From: an uncultured Erysipelotrichaceae bacterium
GTDB lineage: Bacteria; Bacillota_I; Bacilli_A; RF39; UBA660
Length of the DNA: 7,773 bases
Direction: 5' to 3'
Assembly: GCA_902783215.1 (NCBI GenBank)
Contig: CACZQD010000115.1
Span: 1 to 7,773, forward strand
Both the position numbers and the translations under genes were made by a program. The stretch's first letter is position 1. The number at the start of each line of letters is the position of its first letter. This document shows positions 1-6,715 of this stretch, piece by piece. The notes below the pieces were generated by a model. That model saw only the letters and a list, made by a program, of their open reading frames with translations, was not told where the DNA came from and ran no database searches.

Positions 1-29
1 AAGATATATCCCTTTTTTATATGTTCCAT
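1..29 (-). CDS. Start of an unknown gene, cut by the left edge
   Basis: Nine complete codons are visible, beginning MEHIKKGYI, and the gene runs off the window. I accept it as a gene because everything upstream is in place: a perfect AGGAGG (39-44) sits nine bases before the ATG, and a near-consensus promoter lies behind it. The product cannot be identified from nine residues. A palindrome inside the promoter spacer suggests tight regulation, possibly by the product itself if it is a small repressor, but that is a guess. Confidence 0.6.
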
Positions 30-38
30 AGATGGTTA

Positions 39-44
39 CCTCCT
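39..44 (-). promoter_or_regulatory. Perfect ribosome binding site AGGAGG
   Basis: The minus strand reads AGGAGG, followed by nine bases and ATG at 27-29. It fixes the start of the gene at the left edge and predicts efficient translation. Confidence 0.75.
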
Positions 45-57
45 AAGTTGTACCATT

Positions 58-86
58 AGTATAACATACATATGTACCTGTGTCAA
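58..86 (-). promoter_or_regulatory. sigmaA-type promoter with palindrome in the spacer
   Basis: The minus strand has TTGACA (81-86), a 17-base spacer and TATACT (58-63): a perfect -35, a near-perfect -10 and ideal spacing. The predicted transcript starts around 50, giving a short 5' UTR of about 20 bases. The spacer contains the perfect 10-base palindrome TACATATGTA (67-76), where a repressor would block RNA polymerase. Confidence 0.75.
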
Positions 87-128
87 TAATTTTGACAAAA
101 TACCAAGCATTTTCCTAGTATATAAATA

Positions 129-151
129 AAAAAAGCATATTTTGCTTTTTT
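129..151 (-). terminator. Hairpin terminator after the repeat-protein operon
   Basis: A 9-base-pair stem (129-137 with 143-151) and 5-base loop start seven bases after the stop of the seven-repeat gene. On the minus strand the stem is AAAAAAGCA/TGCTTTTTT with an extra T, so the U-tract is partly inside the stem. Only two pairs are G-C, so it may be leaky. It separates the repeat operon from the promoter at 58-86. Confidence 0.6.
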
Positions 152-158
152 CACATAT

Positions 159-1787
159 CTATTTTTTTATTTTAACTTTTCTTTTAATACTATTACATTT
201 TAAAATACCATAAGCTATTGGATATTTTTCTTTATATTCATCATTTTCTATTTCATTATAAATATAATCACGATGATAAAAGATAAAACTTCTTACACAC
301 GTTTGATCAGAAAACTTTAATGCTGGAAAACCATATAACAACGAATTATATTTTTCAATCAACTCCAAATACTCTAAAAATCTAATCTTCATAAATTGTT
401 TTTGATAAAACAACCTTTGTAATAAAATACAAGCATTTGGATATTTTTTTCGGATATTCTCATCACAAAATTTAATAATAATGTCTTGTTTATGAAAATC
501 CCAAAAACTTTCTACTTTTTTACCATCACTAAATATTAATTCCTGTTGACTTGATAACACTTGCCCATACTGTTCAACTAACTCAATGAATTCAATTATC
601 TTATCATCATATGCAAATTTCTTTTTGGCATATTCTTCCTTTATAATAGTATAACCTAATCTAGTTCCTTCTTTTTCCAACTCACAAATTGTTTTGTATA
701 TAAGATCACAATGATTATACCAAAAACTAAATAATTTAGTATTATCACTAAATCTATTATTTCGATTATAGACAAATTTCATATTGCCGTGTTTCTCTAC
801 TAAATTTACCAATTCATTTGTTTTATCACTAAAGGATCTATCTCTTTTTTTTACAATAACTGGCATTTTTGATAACATATTATAAACAAAGGGATACTTT
901 TCTTTATTTTTTTCTAGTTTAATAGTTTTTGAAAATTCGTTTGTATGATTACTCCAAAAATAATAATACCTTGTATTATCTAGAAAGCAAATATTATCAT
1001 GAACATTTACTTTACGTTTGTTTTCTTCCATAAAAGATAGTATCGTATGCATTTTTTCTTCAAAACTTATCACAACACTTCTATCTCTCTTAATAGGATT
1101 AGTTTTTTGCCTTTCCTTCTTTGTAATATATACTTCATTTAATATTGTAAAAGTATTAGGATACTTTTTTCGATATTCAGCAGAACAAATAATTGTATAT
1201 ATTTTTTCATAATTTCTAAACCAAAAATATTTGACTTTTTCATTATTAGTAAATAATCTAGTATCATTAGATGAAATCATTTTATTATCTTTTTCAATCA
1301 TTTCAAAAAATTCAATACATTTGGTTAAAAAAGCATCCTTATTTATTAAATAATCCTTGATTATTTTAAATGATTTAGGAAACTGATCAGAATGTTCCGT
1401 TGCATAATTGACAATATAATCATGATACCTAATAATAAATGAAGAATATTTATAACCATCAGAAAAAACTAGTTTATTATCTTTAGTTATCATATATCCT
1501 AATTCTTCCATTTTATTAAAAAACTCTTGAAATCTTTGCTCATCAGTTAAATAATAAATTCCTTTATTATATAAATTTGAAAGAATTATATATGCGTTTG
1601 GATATTTTTCTTTATTCTCTGCTAAAGAAATTTCTTGATAGATAAAATAACTATTTCTTTTCCAAAAGTTCTTAATATAATTACCATTTTTAAATTTTCG
1701 TTGATCGTTATAACATACGATTGTCTTATCTTTTTCAACAATATCAAAATATTCTTGACATTGTTCTTTTAAATAATTCTCTTTCAT
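159..1787 (-). CDS. Large protein of seven divergent ~70-residue repeats, unknown function
   Basis: The 542-residue protein consists almost entirely of about seven copies of one unit (roughly residues 10-73, 83-148, 155-222, 242-308, 323-388, 395-462, 468-531). Each has a helix ending in I/V-E-K, a segment around F-S-D-G, an F-W or F-I pair 8-10 residues later, an H/N-x-x-x-I helix, and K-Y-P-x-A-Y-x-I-L. The aromatic pair recurs at residues 41, 117, 188, 277, 355, 428 and 501. No signal peptide or membrane segment is seen, so it is probably cytosolic; the protein is very rich in Lys, Tyr, Phe and Asn. The ATG overlaps the stop of the preceding gene by four bases (ATGA), with GAGGT five bases upstream, implying translational coupling. 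I do not recognise the family. The layout faintly recalls helicase-associated (HA) DNA-binding repeats, an untested idea. Confidence 0.9.
   Translation of the reverse strand: MKENYLKEQCQEYFDIVEKDKTIVCYNDQRKFKNGNYIKNFWKRNSYFIYQEISLAENKEKYPNAYIILSNLYNKGIYYLTDEQRFQEFFNKMEELGYMITKDNKLVFSDGYKYSSFIIRYHDYIVNYATEHSDQFPKSFKIIKDYLINKDAFLTKCIEFFEMIEKDNKMISSNDTRLFTNNEKVKYFWFRNYEKIYTIICSAEYRKKYPNTFTILNEVYITKKERQKTNPIKRDRSVVISFEEKMHTILSFMEENKRKVNVHDNICFLDNTRYYYFWSNHTNEFSKTIKLEKNKEKYPFVYNMLSKMPVIVKKRDRSFSDKTNELVNLVEKHGNMKFVYNRNNRFSDNTKLFSFWYNHCDLIYKTICELEKEGTRLGYTIIKEEYAKKKFAYDDKIIEFIELVEQYGQVLSSQQELIFSDGKKVESFWDFHKQDIIIKFCDENIRKKYPNACILLQRLFYQKQFMKIRFLEYLELIEKYNSLLYGFPALKFSDQTCVRSFIFYHRDYIYNEIENDEYKEKYPIAYGILKCNSIKRKVKIKK
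195..1760 (-). repeat. Seven tandem coding repeats of about 70 codons
   Basis: These are diverged protein-level repeats. Some similarity survives in the DNA: on the plus strand the K-E-K-Y-P part recurs as variants of tttggatatttttctt near 225, 437 and 1587. Spacing between aromatic-pair anchors is 71-89 codons. The fifth copy lost the K-Y-P motif (G-T-R-L-G-Y instead); the second and seventh have F-I for F-W. Confidence 0.85.
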
Positions 1788-3229
1788 TTTTTACCTCGCA
1801 AAATTTTTACCTTTTGAACATCAAAATATTCTTCTATTAAATCTTCCGTACTAATTTGATATTGCTTTTTTAATTCTTTATTATCCATTATAAAAATAGA
1901 ATTCAAAAGACCATTTTCATCTGTAATATCAATACCATGTTTTTTCAAATAATTAATCTTACTAACCAATTCTGGATAAGAAATACCATATATAACTTTA
2001 GTATTTTTCATTACATCAATATTATTATCTAAACATATCTTTTCAATATTCATTTTATATTCATCATAATTTAATCTTTGTAACTTCAATAATATGGTAT
2101 TCTTTTTTCTCAACAAAATCTTTTTATAATCATCCATAATTATTTTATAAGCATTTGGATATTTATTTTTATTTTCATCCAACATAATATATTCATATAC
2201 TTCATTACGATAAGCCATTAATAAAGTTTTGAACATAGTTCCATCGCTAAAAGTTTTATCAGTATATTGACTATACATGACTTTATCTTTTTCAACAACT
2301 GCATAAAACTCTAAGCATCTTTCTTCTACACTCAATAGTTCTTTATTACTTTCTTTATATTCTACCAATAATTCATAAGCCACTGGATACTTATTTTTAT
2401 TCTCATCTTCATTTATTAAACGATATAATACATCAAAATGATTTATAATAAAGCTTGAGGCTACCGTACCACTTATCAATTTAGTTTTATCATACTGTTT
2501 TAATAAGTGTCCTTTAGTATTAATAATCTCTAGACAACTTAACCCTTTTTCATCTAAAGTATACTTTTTTTTCTTAGACATTTTAGCAATTATCTTACAA
2601 GCAGTAGGATACATATTCTTATAATAATCAAGTTTAGTTATATAAAGAATAATCTCTTTATGATGAAGCCAAAAAGAATACAAACCATCTCCATTATCAA
2701 ACATATAAGTATCCGTTGTTTGAATAAATGATTTCTTATGTTCAATTACTTCTAATAAGAAATTAGTCTTTTTAGCAACCTTACTATGTTTCATCAAATA
2801 AATATTGATATATGAATTAGGATACCTATTTTTATACTTTCTTAATTGAATCATCTTCCATGCATAATCCAAATGATTATTTAAAAAAGTATTAATATAT
2901 GTACCATCATAAAAACACTTATTATCTAAGAATCTATCCCTATCTTTCTCAATCATTTTAAACAATTCAATAGCTTTTTCTTCATTATTTAACTTAATTT
3001 TTTTATTATGATACCTATTATAAATTAAATAATAAGCTAATGGATATTTATCCTTTTCTTGAAGAGCGATTTTATAAACATTATCTCTATTCATTCTCCA
3101 AAAATCACAAATCATGTCACCATTACTAAATAAACGTTTATCCGTTACCTTAATAAAATATCCCGCTTTTTCTATTAATTCAATAAACTCGTAGCACTTC
3201 TTTATTGTCTCTTCCTTTTTTACTCTCAT
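1784..3229 (-). CDS. Five-repeat protein with a distinct C-terminal helical domain, unknown function
   Basis: The 481-residue protein carries five copies of the repeat unit seen in the next gene, followed by a different C-terminal region of about 110 residues (1784-2116). K-Y-P or a variant (R-Y-P, M-Y-P) ends each repeat, and F-W is clear in the first and third. The tail is Lys-rich and predicted helical, with S-Y-P-E-L-V, L-K-K-H-G-I-D and D-N-K-E-L-K-K-Q, faintly like mTERF-type helical repeats. I chose ATG at 3227-3229, six bases after GGGGG. A TTG at 3281-3283 would add 18 residues but has no ribosome binding site and lies inside the whiA terminator and the -35 box of this gene's promoter. 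The stop overlaps the next start by four bases, so the two proteins are probably made together and may interact. No signal peptide or membrane segment. Function unknown. Confidence 0.88.
   Translation of the reverse strand: MRVKKEETIKKCYEFIELIEKAGYFIKVTDKRLFSNGDMICDFWRMNRDNVYKIALQEKDKYPLAYYLIYNRYHNKKIKLNNEEKAIELFKMIEKDRDRFLDNKCFYDGTYINTFLNNHLDYAWKMIQLRKYKNRYPNSYINIYLMKHSKVAKKTNFLLEVIEHKKSFIQTTDTYMFDNGDGLYSFWLHHKEIILYITKLDYYKNMYPTACKIIAKMSKKKKYTLDEKGLSCLEIINTKGHLLKQYDKTKLISGTVASSFIINHFDVLYRLINEDENKNKYPVAYELLVEYKESNKELLSVEERCLEFYAVVEKDKVMYSQYTDKTFSDGTMFKTLLMAYRNEVYEYIMLDENKNKYPNAYKIIMDDYKKILLRKKNTILLKLQRLNYDEYKMNIEKICLDNNIDVMKNTKVIYGISYPELVSKINYLKKHGIDITDENGLLNSIFIMDNKELKKQYQISTEDLIEEYFDVQKVKILRGKK
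2126..3202 (-). repeat. Five tandem coding repeats of about 70 codons
   Basis: Same unit as in the downstream gene. K-Y-P-type anchors lie about 70-76 codons apart. The K-N-K-Y-P copies in repeats four and five share an E-N-K-N-K-Y-P string also visible in the DNA near 2150 and 2385 (variants of ggatatttatttttattttcatc on the plus strand), suggesting a relatively recent duplication of these two. Confidence 0.8.
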
Positions 3230-3235
3230 ATTAAT

Positions 3236-3240
3236 CCCCC
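3236..3240 (-). promoter_or_regulatory. GGGGG ribosome binding site that decides the start at 3229
   Basis: The minus strand reads GGGGGA-TTAAT-ATG. GGGGG can pair with the anti-Shine-Dalgarno CCUCC using one G-U pair, and the six-base gap is right. No comparable site precedes the TTG at 3283. Confidence 0.6.
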
Positions 3241-3254
3241 AAAAAGCATTGTAT

Positions 3255-3283
3255 ATTCTACCAAAAAAAGTATCTTTTTTCAA
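3255..3283 (-). promoter_or_regulatory. sigmaA-type promoter of the repeat-protein operon
   Basis: TTGAAA (3278-3283), exactly 17 bases, TAGAAT (3255-3260). The transcript should start near 3249, about 20 bases before the ATG. The -35 lies in the loop of the whiA terminator and the spacer contains its U-tract, so termination of one operon and initiation of the next share the same 40 bases. Confidence 0.65.
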
Positions 3284-3294
3284 ATCGATACTTT
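3263..3294 (-). terminator. Intrinsic terminator of the ychF-yvcK-whiA operon
   Basis: The minus strand has an 8-base-pair stem AAAGTATC/GATACTTT (3287-3294 with 3267-3274), a 12-base loop and a run of seven Ts, three of them in the stem. The stem overlaps the whiA stop codon. The large loop and only two G-C pairs make it of moderate strength. Confidence 0.6.
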
Positions 3295-4195
3295 ATTTAA
3301 TTCTATTGGCTAAATCTTCTATTTTCTTAAATCGATGATATAAACCAGACTTAGTAATTTTATCTTCCGTTTCTAAAGATATTATTTGACTTAATTCTAA
3401 TAATGATGCATCTTTATATTTTAAACGATATTCAGCTATCATTTTTGTTTTCTTATCTAATAAATCTAAACTTGCTTTTTCTTTAATCTTTTCGATATTC
3501 CCTACCTGTTTTAAAGCTGTTGAAATAACTTTATCAACATTAGCTTGTTCACAATTGTTTAAACGATTAGTCATATTCTTATGATCTCTATATATACGAA
3601 TATCTTCATAATAAAATAAAGAATTTACAGAATTCATTAACCTTAAAAAATCCCCTATTTTTTCAGCTTCTTTTAAATATATTATATGTCTGTGCTCCCG
3701 AGTAATTGTCTTTGCATTTAAATTATACTTATTCATTAATTTTTGAATAAATTCACAATACTTAAGATTGTCTGTTGATATCTCCATATGATATCTAGAC
3801 TTTTTAGGATCATTCACGCTACCACTAGCCATAAATAATCCTCTTAAATATGATTTAATTAATATATCATCATCAACTATATAATCATCTGGTATGTTTT
3901 TATTTAAACATAAATCTTCAACTATTAAATCAATTTTATCTTTAATTAATAATATATACATATAATGTTTATTATAATTATATCCATGCCTTACAGTAAT
4001 ATTTGGAACTATTCCATATATATTTTTTAATTGATTAAAAACCATCCTAGCAATTGATGAATTTTCTGTTGTAAATTTGATTTTTTTACCAACAACCGCA
4101 CTATTTTTTAAAAGTGCGGATAACTGTGAAATAGTCTCTAATCGATCTAATGATAATTTACTTAATTCATTCTTCAATTCTCCAGTAAAGGACAT
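3293..4195 (-). CDS. whiA: WhiA, sporulation/cell-division-type DNA-binding regulator
   Basis: WhiA combines a degenerate LAGLIDADG homing-endonuclease fold with a C-terminal helix-turn-helix; in Bacillus and Streptomyces it affects division, chromosome segregation or sporulation by binding DNA. Seen here: the LAGLIDADG-like motif at residues 116-130 (YLRGLFMASGSVNDP), the WhiA signature with N-R-x-x-N-C-E-x-A-N-x-x-K around 210-222, and the helix-turn-helix at about 255-297, including S-L-L-E-L-S and S-G-L-Y-H-R-F-K-K. At 300 residues it is slightly shorter than typical members (around 310-325) but looks complete. The ATG has AGGTGA about five bases upstream and follows the yvcK stop by eight bases, so it is the last gene of the operon. 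It has no signal peptide and should be cytosolic and nucleoid-bound. Confidence 0.97.
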   Translation of the reverse strand: MSFTGELKNELSKLSLDRLETISQLSALLKNSAVVGKKIKFTTENSSIARMVFNQLKNIYGIVPNITVRHGYNYNKHYMYILLIKDKIDLIVEDLCLNKNIPDDYIVDDDILIKSYLRGLFMASGSVNDPKKSRYHMEISTDNLKYCEFIQKLMNKYNLNAKTITREHRHIIYLKEAEKIGDFLRLMNSVNSLFYYEDIRIYRDHKNMTNRLNNCEQANVDKVISTALKQVGNIEKIKEKASLDLLDKKTKMIAEYRLKYKDASLLELSQIISLETEDKITKSGLYHRFKKIEDLANRIK

Positions 4196-4203
4196 TATAT
4201 CAC

Positions 4204-5160
4204 CTACTTTTGCATAACATAAAAGAAAATATGAAAGCCTAATTTTAAAGTATTATGTCTAATCATATTATTACTAATAGTAACTAAATCATCACCAATA
4301 ACTTGTAAATTATATTTATTAAAATCATTCTCGTTATATGTAACTGAATCTTTTTGTTCTAAAGTTTCATATTTTTGAGATAACTTTTTATCTAATTTAC
4401 CATTATTAGCAATAACAACAGATATTTTTTTCTTACCTAAATATTTATTTAACATATCAACATGATCTGTCACACTAAATCCATCAGTCTCACCAGGTTG
4501 TGTCATCATATTGCAACAATACATTATCTTAGCTTTACTATTATCAATAGCATCTAATATATCTTTACAAATTAAATTAGGAATAATACTAGTAAATAAA
4601 CTACCCATACTTAAAACAATTAAATCAGCATCTAATATGGCATTAATAGCTTCTTTAGTTGGTGTAGCATCTTCTTTATAATATACTCTTTTTATTTTCT
4701 GTTTACTTGAGCGAAGTGTGATATGGTGCTCCCCCTCTATGATAGTACCATCTTCCATTTCACCAACAAGGGTAACATTATCCTCAGTTAACGGAACTAC
4801 TTTACCCTTTAAATTTAACACTTTACTTAATGATTCAATTCCATCAGATAAATTACCACTTATCTCTTTACAAGCAGTTAAAAGCAAATTACCAACCGTA
4901 TGTCCATTTAAATCGCTAGTTGTCTTAAATCGATAATTAAAAAGCTCCATAACTAAAGGTTCTGTTTCCGACAATGAAACTAATACTTTACGAACATCAC
5001 CAACCGCTGGAATATTAAACTCTTCTCGTAATATTCCAGTACTACTACCATCATCACATACAGATACAATAGCTGTAATATCAACAGGATATTGCTTTAA
5101 TCCACTTAATAAATAAGATAAACCAGTACCTCCACCTAAAACAACAACTTTCTTTCGCAT
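4204..5160 (-). CDS. yvcK: YvcK/CofD-like gluconeogenesis factor
   Basis: YvcK proteins bind UDP-sugars (UDP-GlcNAc in B. subtilis) and are needed for growth on gluconeogenic carbon sources and for normal cell-wall synthesis. They share a Rossmann-like fold with CofD but are not thought to make coenzyme F420. The 318 residues show the family motifs in order: GGGTG (9-13), CDDGSSTG (35-42, a variant of the usual DDGGSSG), GDVRK (54-58), GHTVGNLLL (86-94), GSLFTSIIPNL (186-196) and MTQPGETDGFSVTDHV (219-234). Length is normal. AGGAGG lies in the 11-base gap after ychF and sets the ATG at 5158-5160. WhiA follows after eight bases, the usual partner; rapZ (yvcJ), which normally precedes yvcK, is absent. 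Confidence 0.97.
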   Translation of the reverse strand: MRKKVVVLGGGTGLSYLLSGLKQYPVDITAIVSVCDDGSSTGILREEFNIPAVGDVRKVLVSLSETEPLVMELFNYRFKTTSDLNGHTVGNLLLTACKEISGNLSDGIESLSKVLNLKGKVVPLTEDNVTLVGEMEDGTIIEGEHHITLRSSKQKIKRVYYKEDATPTKEAINAILDADLIVLSMGSLFTSIIPNLICKDILDAIDNSKAKIMYCCNMMTQPGETDGFSVTDHVDMLNKYLGKKKISVVIANNGKLDKKLSQKYETLEQKDSVTYNENDFNKYNLQVIGDDLVTISNNMIRHNTLKLGFHIFFYVMQK

Positions 5161-5171
5161 ATAAATTCCTC

Positions 5172-6275
5172 CTATGATTTATTAAATCTAAAATAGCAAA
5201 TATCTCCGTCTTTCATTAGATAATCTTTACCCTCAAGCCGCATCTTACCATTTTCTTTCACACTCTTATCAGTACCTAATTCTTTTAAATCATCATAACT
5301 CATAATCTCAGCTTTAATAAAACCTTTTTCAAAATCGGTATGTATAATACCCGCACAAGCAGGAGCTTTCATACCAGTTTTAAAAGTCCAAGCTCTAACT
5401 TCATCAGAACCAGCCGTAAAAAATGTTTCTAAGCCTAACAATTTATAAGTAGATTTAATTAACTTATCCAATCCACTTTCACAAACACCTAAATCGGTTA
5501 AAAATACTTTCTTTTCATCTTCATCTAAATCAACTAATTCTGATTCAACTTTCGCACAAATAACAATAACTTCTGCACTATCCTTTATGGCATACTCTTT
5601 AACTATTTCAACATACTTATTACTTTGTTCTAATAAATCATCTTCACTTATATTCGCAACATAAATAATAGGTTTAAGAGTTAATAAATTAAAAGGCTTT
5701 AGTATTTTTAACTCATCATCAGATAAACTTAATCTTCTACTAGGTTCATTATTAATTAATCCTTCTTTTACTTTCTTTAAAACTGCAACTTCCTTTAAAC
5801 CTTCCTTATCTTTCGACATTGTTACTTTTTTCTCAATTTTACCTAATCTATTTTCAACTATCTCTAAATCAGCTAATATTAATTCTACATCAATAATTTC
5901 AATATCTCTAACAGGATCAACATTATTTTCAACATGAATAACATTCCCGTCTTCAAAACATCTAACTACCTCAACAATAGCATCTACTTCTCTAATATGT
6001 GACAAAAACTTATTACCCAAACCTTCTCCTTTAGAAGCTCCCTTAACAAGTCCAGCTATATCAAAAAACTCAACAATAGTAGGTACTAAACTTTTAGGAC
6101 AATATAAATCATTCAAAAAATTTAATCTCTCATCCGGAACAGTAACAACCCCTACATTAGGTTCTATAGTAGCAAATGGATAATTAGCCGCTAAAATATT
6201 CTTCTTTGTAATAGAATTAAATAAAGTACTTTTACCTACATTAGGTAACCCTACAATACCTGCTTTTAAACTCAT
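5172..6275 (-). CDS. ychF: YchF/OLA1-type redox-responsive ATPase
   Basis: YchF is a universally conserved Obg-family P-loop protein that prefers ATP to GTP, associates with ribosomes and is linked to stress responses. The 367 residues match the normal length. Seen: G1 loop GLPNVGKST (9-17), switch II region FDIAGLVKGASKGEGLGN (71-88), the altered G4 motif NISE (208-211) expected for an ATP-preferring member in place of NKxD, a coiled-coil-like charged insertion at about 137-180, and the C-terminal TGS-like domain from about 284, with FFTAG, EVRAWT and G-D-I-C-Y-F-R-F. The ATG is preceded by AGAGGTG about seven bases away. It is the first gene of a three-gene operon with its own promoter and a leader carrying a terminator. 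Its position upstream of yvcK is unusual. Confidence 0.98.
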   Translation of the reverse strand: MSLKAGIVGLPNVGKSTLFNSITKKNILAANYPFATIEPNVGVVTVPDERLNFLNDLYCPKSLVPTIVEFFDIAGLVKGASKGEGLGNKFLSHIREVDAIVEVVRCFEDGNVIHVENNVDPVRDIEIIDVELILADLEIVENRLGKIEKKVTMSKDKEGLKEVAVLKKVKEGLINNEPSRRLSLSDDELKILKPFNLLTLKPIIYVANISEDDLLEQSNKYVEIVKEYAIKDSAEVIVICAKVESELVDLDEDEKKVFLTDLGVCESGLDKLIKSTYKLLGLETFFTAGSDEVRAWTFKTGMKAPACAGIIHTDFEKGFIKAEIMSYDDLKELGTDKSVKENGKMRLEGKDYLMKDGDICYFRFNKS

Positions 6276-6304
6276 ATAAACACCTCTTCAAATATTTTAC
6301 TATA

Positions 6305-6345
6305 AAAAAGAAAAAAAAGAAAGTTTGAATACAAAATATTCAAAC
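6305..6345 (-). terminator. Intrinsic terminator in the ychF leader
   Basis: A perfect 9-base-pair stem, GTTTGAATA/TATTCAAAC (6337-6345 with 6323-6331), with a 5-base loop is followed on the minus strand by TTTCTTTTTTTTCTTTTTT. It lies 47 bases upstream of the ychF start and downstream of a promoter, so it either ends a short RNA or acts as an attenuator for the operon. Confidence 0.75.
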
Positions 6346-6424
6346 TCCACAAACACATAATGTCACTTTTATTCTTTTATAGTTTCTGCTCAGTAATTAT
6401 ATTAATTACCCCTATGACATTACA
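6323..6424 (-). ncRNA. Candidate structured leader or small RNA before ychF
   Basis: The predicted RNA of about 100 nt starts near 6423 and reaches the terminator. Its first bases, UAAUGUCA (6415-6422), pair perfectly with UGACAUUA (6358-6365), closing a domain that contains a second perfect hairpin, GUAAUUA-AUA-UAAUUAC (6393-6409), and an unpaired purine-rich stretch with CUGAGCAGAAAC. This closed-domain plus terminator layout is typical of riboswitch or attenuator leaders. I do not recognise a known class. Confidence 0.4.
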
Positions 6425-6429
6425 TTCTA

Positions 6430-6457
6430 ATTATAACAACAATAAAAAATAAAGCAA
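6430..6457 (-). promoter_or_regulatory. Extended -10 promoter of the ychF operon
   Basis: The minus strand has TTGCTT (6452-6457), 16 bases, and TATAAT (6430-6435) preceded by TGT, giving the extended -10 TGnTATAAT. The start near 6423 coincides with the 5' strand of the leader's closing stem. No better promoter is seen between it and ychF. Confidence 0.65.
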
Positions 6458-6468
6458 TAAAACTGTAT

Positions 6469-6508
6469 AAAAAAAAAGCTACTTTACATTTGAGAGTGTA
6501 AAGTAACT
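6469..6508 (-). terminator. Strong intrinsic terminator
   Basis: A 12-base-pair stem (6497-6508 with 6477-6488) with an 8-base loop is followed on the minus strand by nine Ts. The one imperfect pair (6479/6506) is a G-U wobble on the minus strand but an A-C mismatch on the plus strand, so it works in minus-strand RNA. It ends whatever is transcribed from 6520-6767. Confidence 0.8.
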
Positions 6509-6715
6509 TATTATAAAATCACGCCGACGCGCCCTAGAATGGCTTCACACATCTCGGACGCGCATGTCTATCCTTACTTCCTACTGTCATTTTTCTGCTT
6601 CATTTTATATATTTCCTTCAGCTCTTGCCGTTTGACTATGTCAACCGGACGAAACGACTACGCACTAGCTATTGCTCTGCAATGGACTGCATCTACTATG
6701 TCCGCATATACTTAT
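6509..6715 (-). ncRNA. Candidate structured RNA in a GC-rich island
   Basis: This stretch is visibly richer in G and C than the surrounding genes yet carries no convincing coding frame. An 8-base-pair helix (6527-6534 with 6556-6563) includes two G-U wobbles on the minus strand that would be A-C mismatches on the plus strand. A second hairpin at 6628-6648 has nine pairs with one mismatch and a 3-base loop; a small one lies at 6671-6683. A strong minus-strand terminator follows directly. No promoter for it is evident on the minus strand, so it may be a 3' extension of the surface-gene transcript. Against this strand choice: a plus-strand promoter-like pair TTGAGA-16-TATAAA lies at 6490-6517, and the 6671-6683 hairpin extends better on the plus strand. 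It shows no match I can recall to tmRNA, RNase P, SRP or 6S RNA. Confidence 0.35.

Noticed and set aside
1018..1212. Plus-strand hydrophobic frame of 64 codons that looks like a membrane peptide.
   Set aside because: It is antisense to Lys/Glu-rich AT-rich coding sequence, which reads as hydrophobic on the other strand. It has no promoter or ribosome binding site.
1784..3283. Longer form of the five-repeat protein starting at TTG 3283.
   Set aside because: It has no ribosome binding site, and its extra codons overlap the terminator and promoter; the ATG at 3229 has a GGGGG site at the right distance.
4718..4936. Plus-strand frame of 72 codons.
   Set aside because: It is the shadow of the highly conserved yvcK gene.
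6574..6657. A 27-residue minus-strand frame starting S-F-R-P-V-D and containing an AAGGA...ATG start for the peptide MKQKNDSRK.
   Set aside because: It is bounded by in-frame stops on both sides and lies inside the GC-rich island where RNA helices are found. It could be a remnant of a decayed gene, but nothing short of a database hit would support that.
6640..6660. Plus-strand CCGGACGAAACG, resembling the 3' core of a hammerhead ribozyme.
   Set aside because: The essential CUGAUGA core is missing upstream and the stems do not fit the hammerhead layout.
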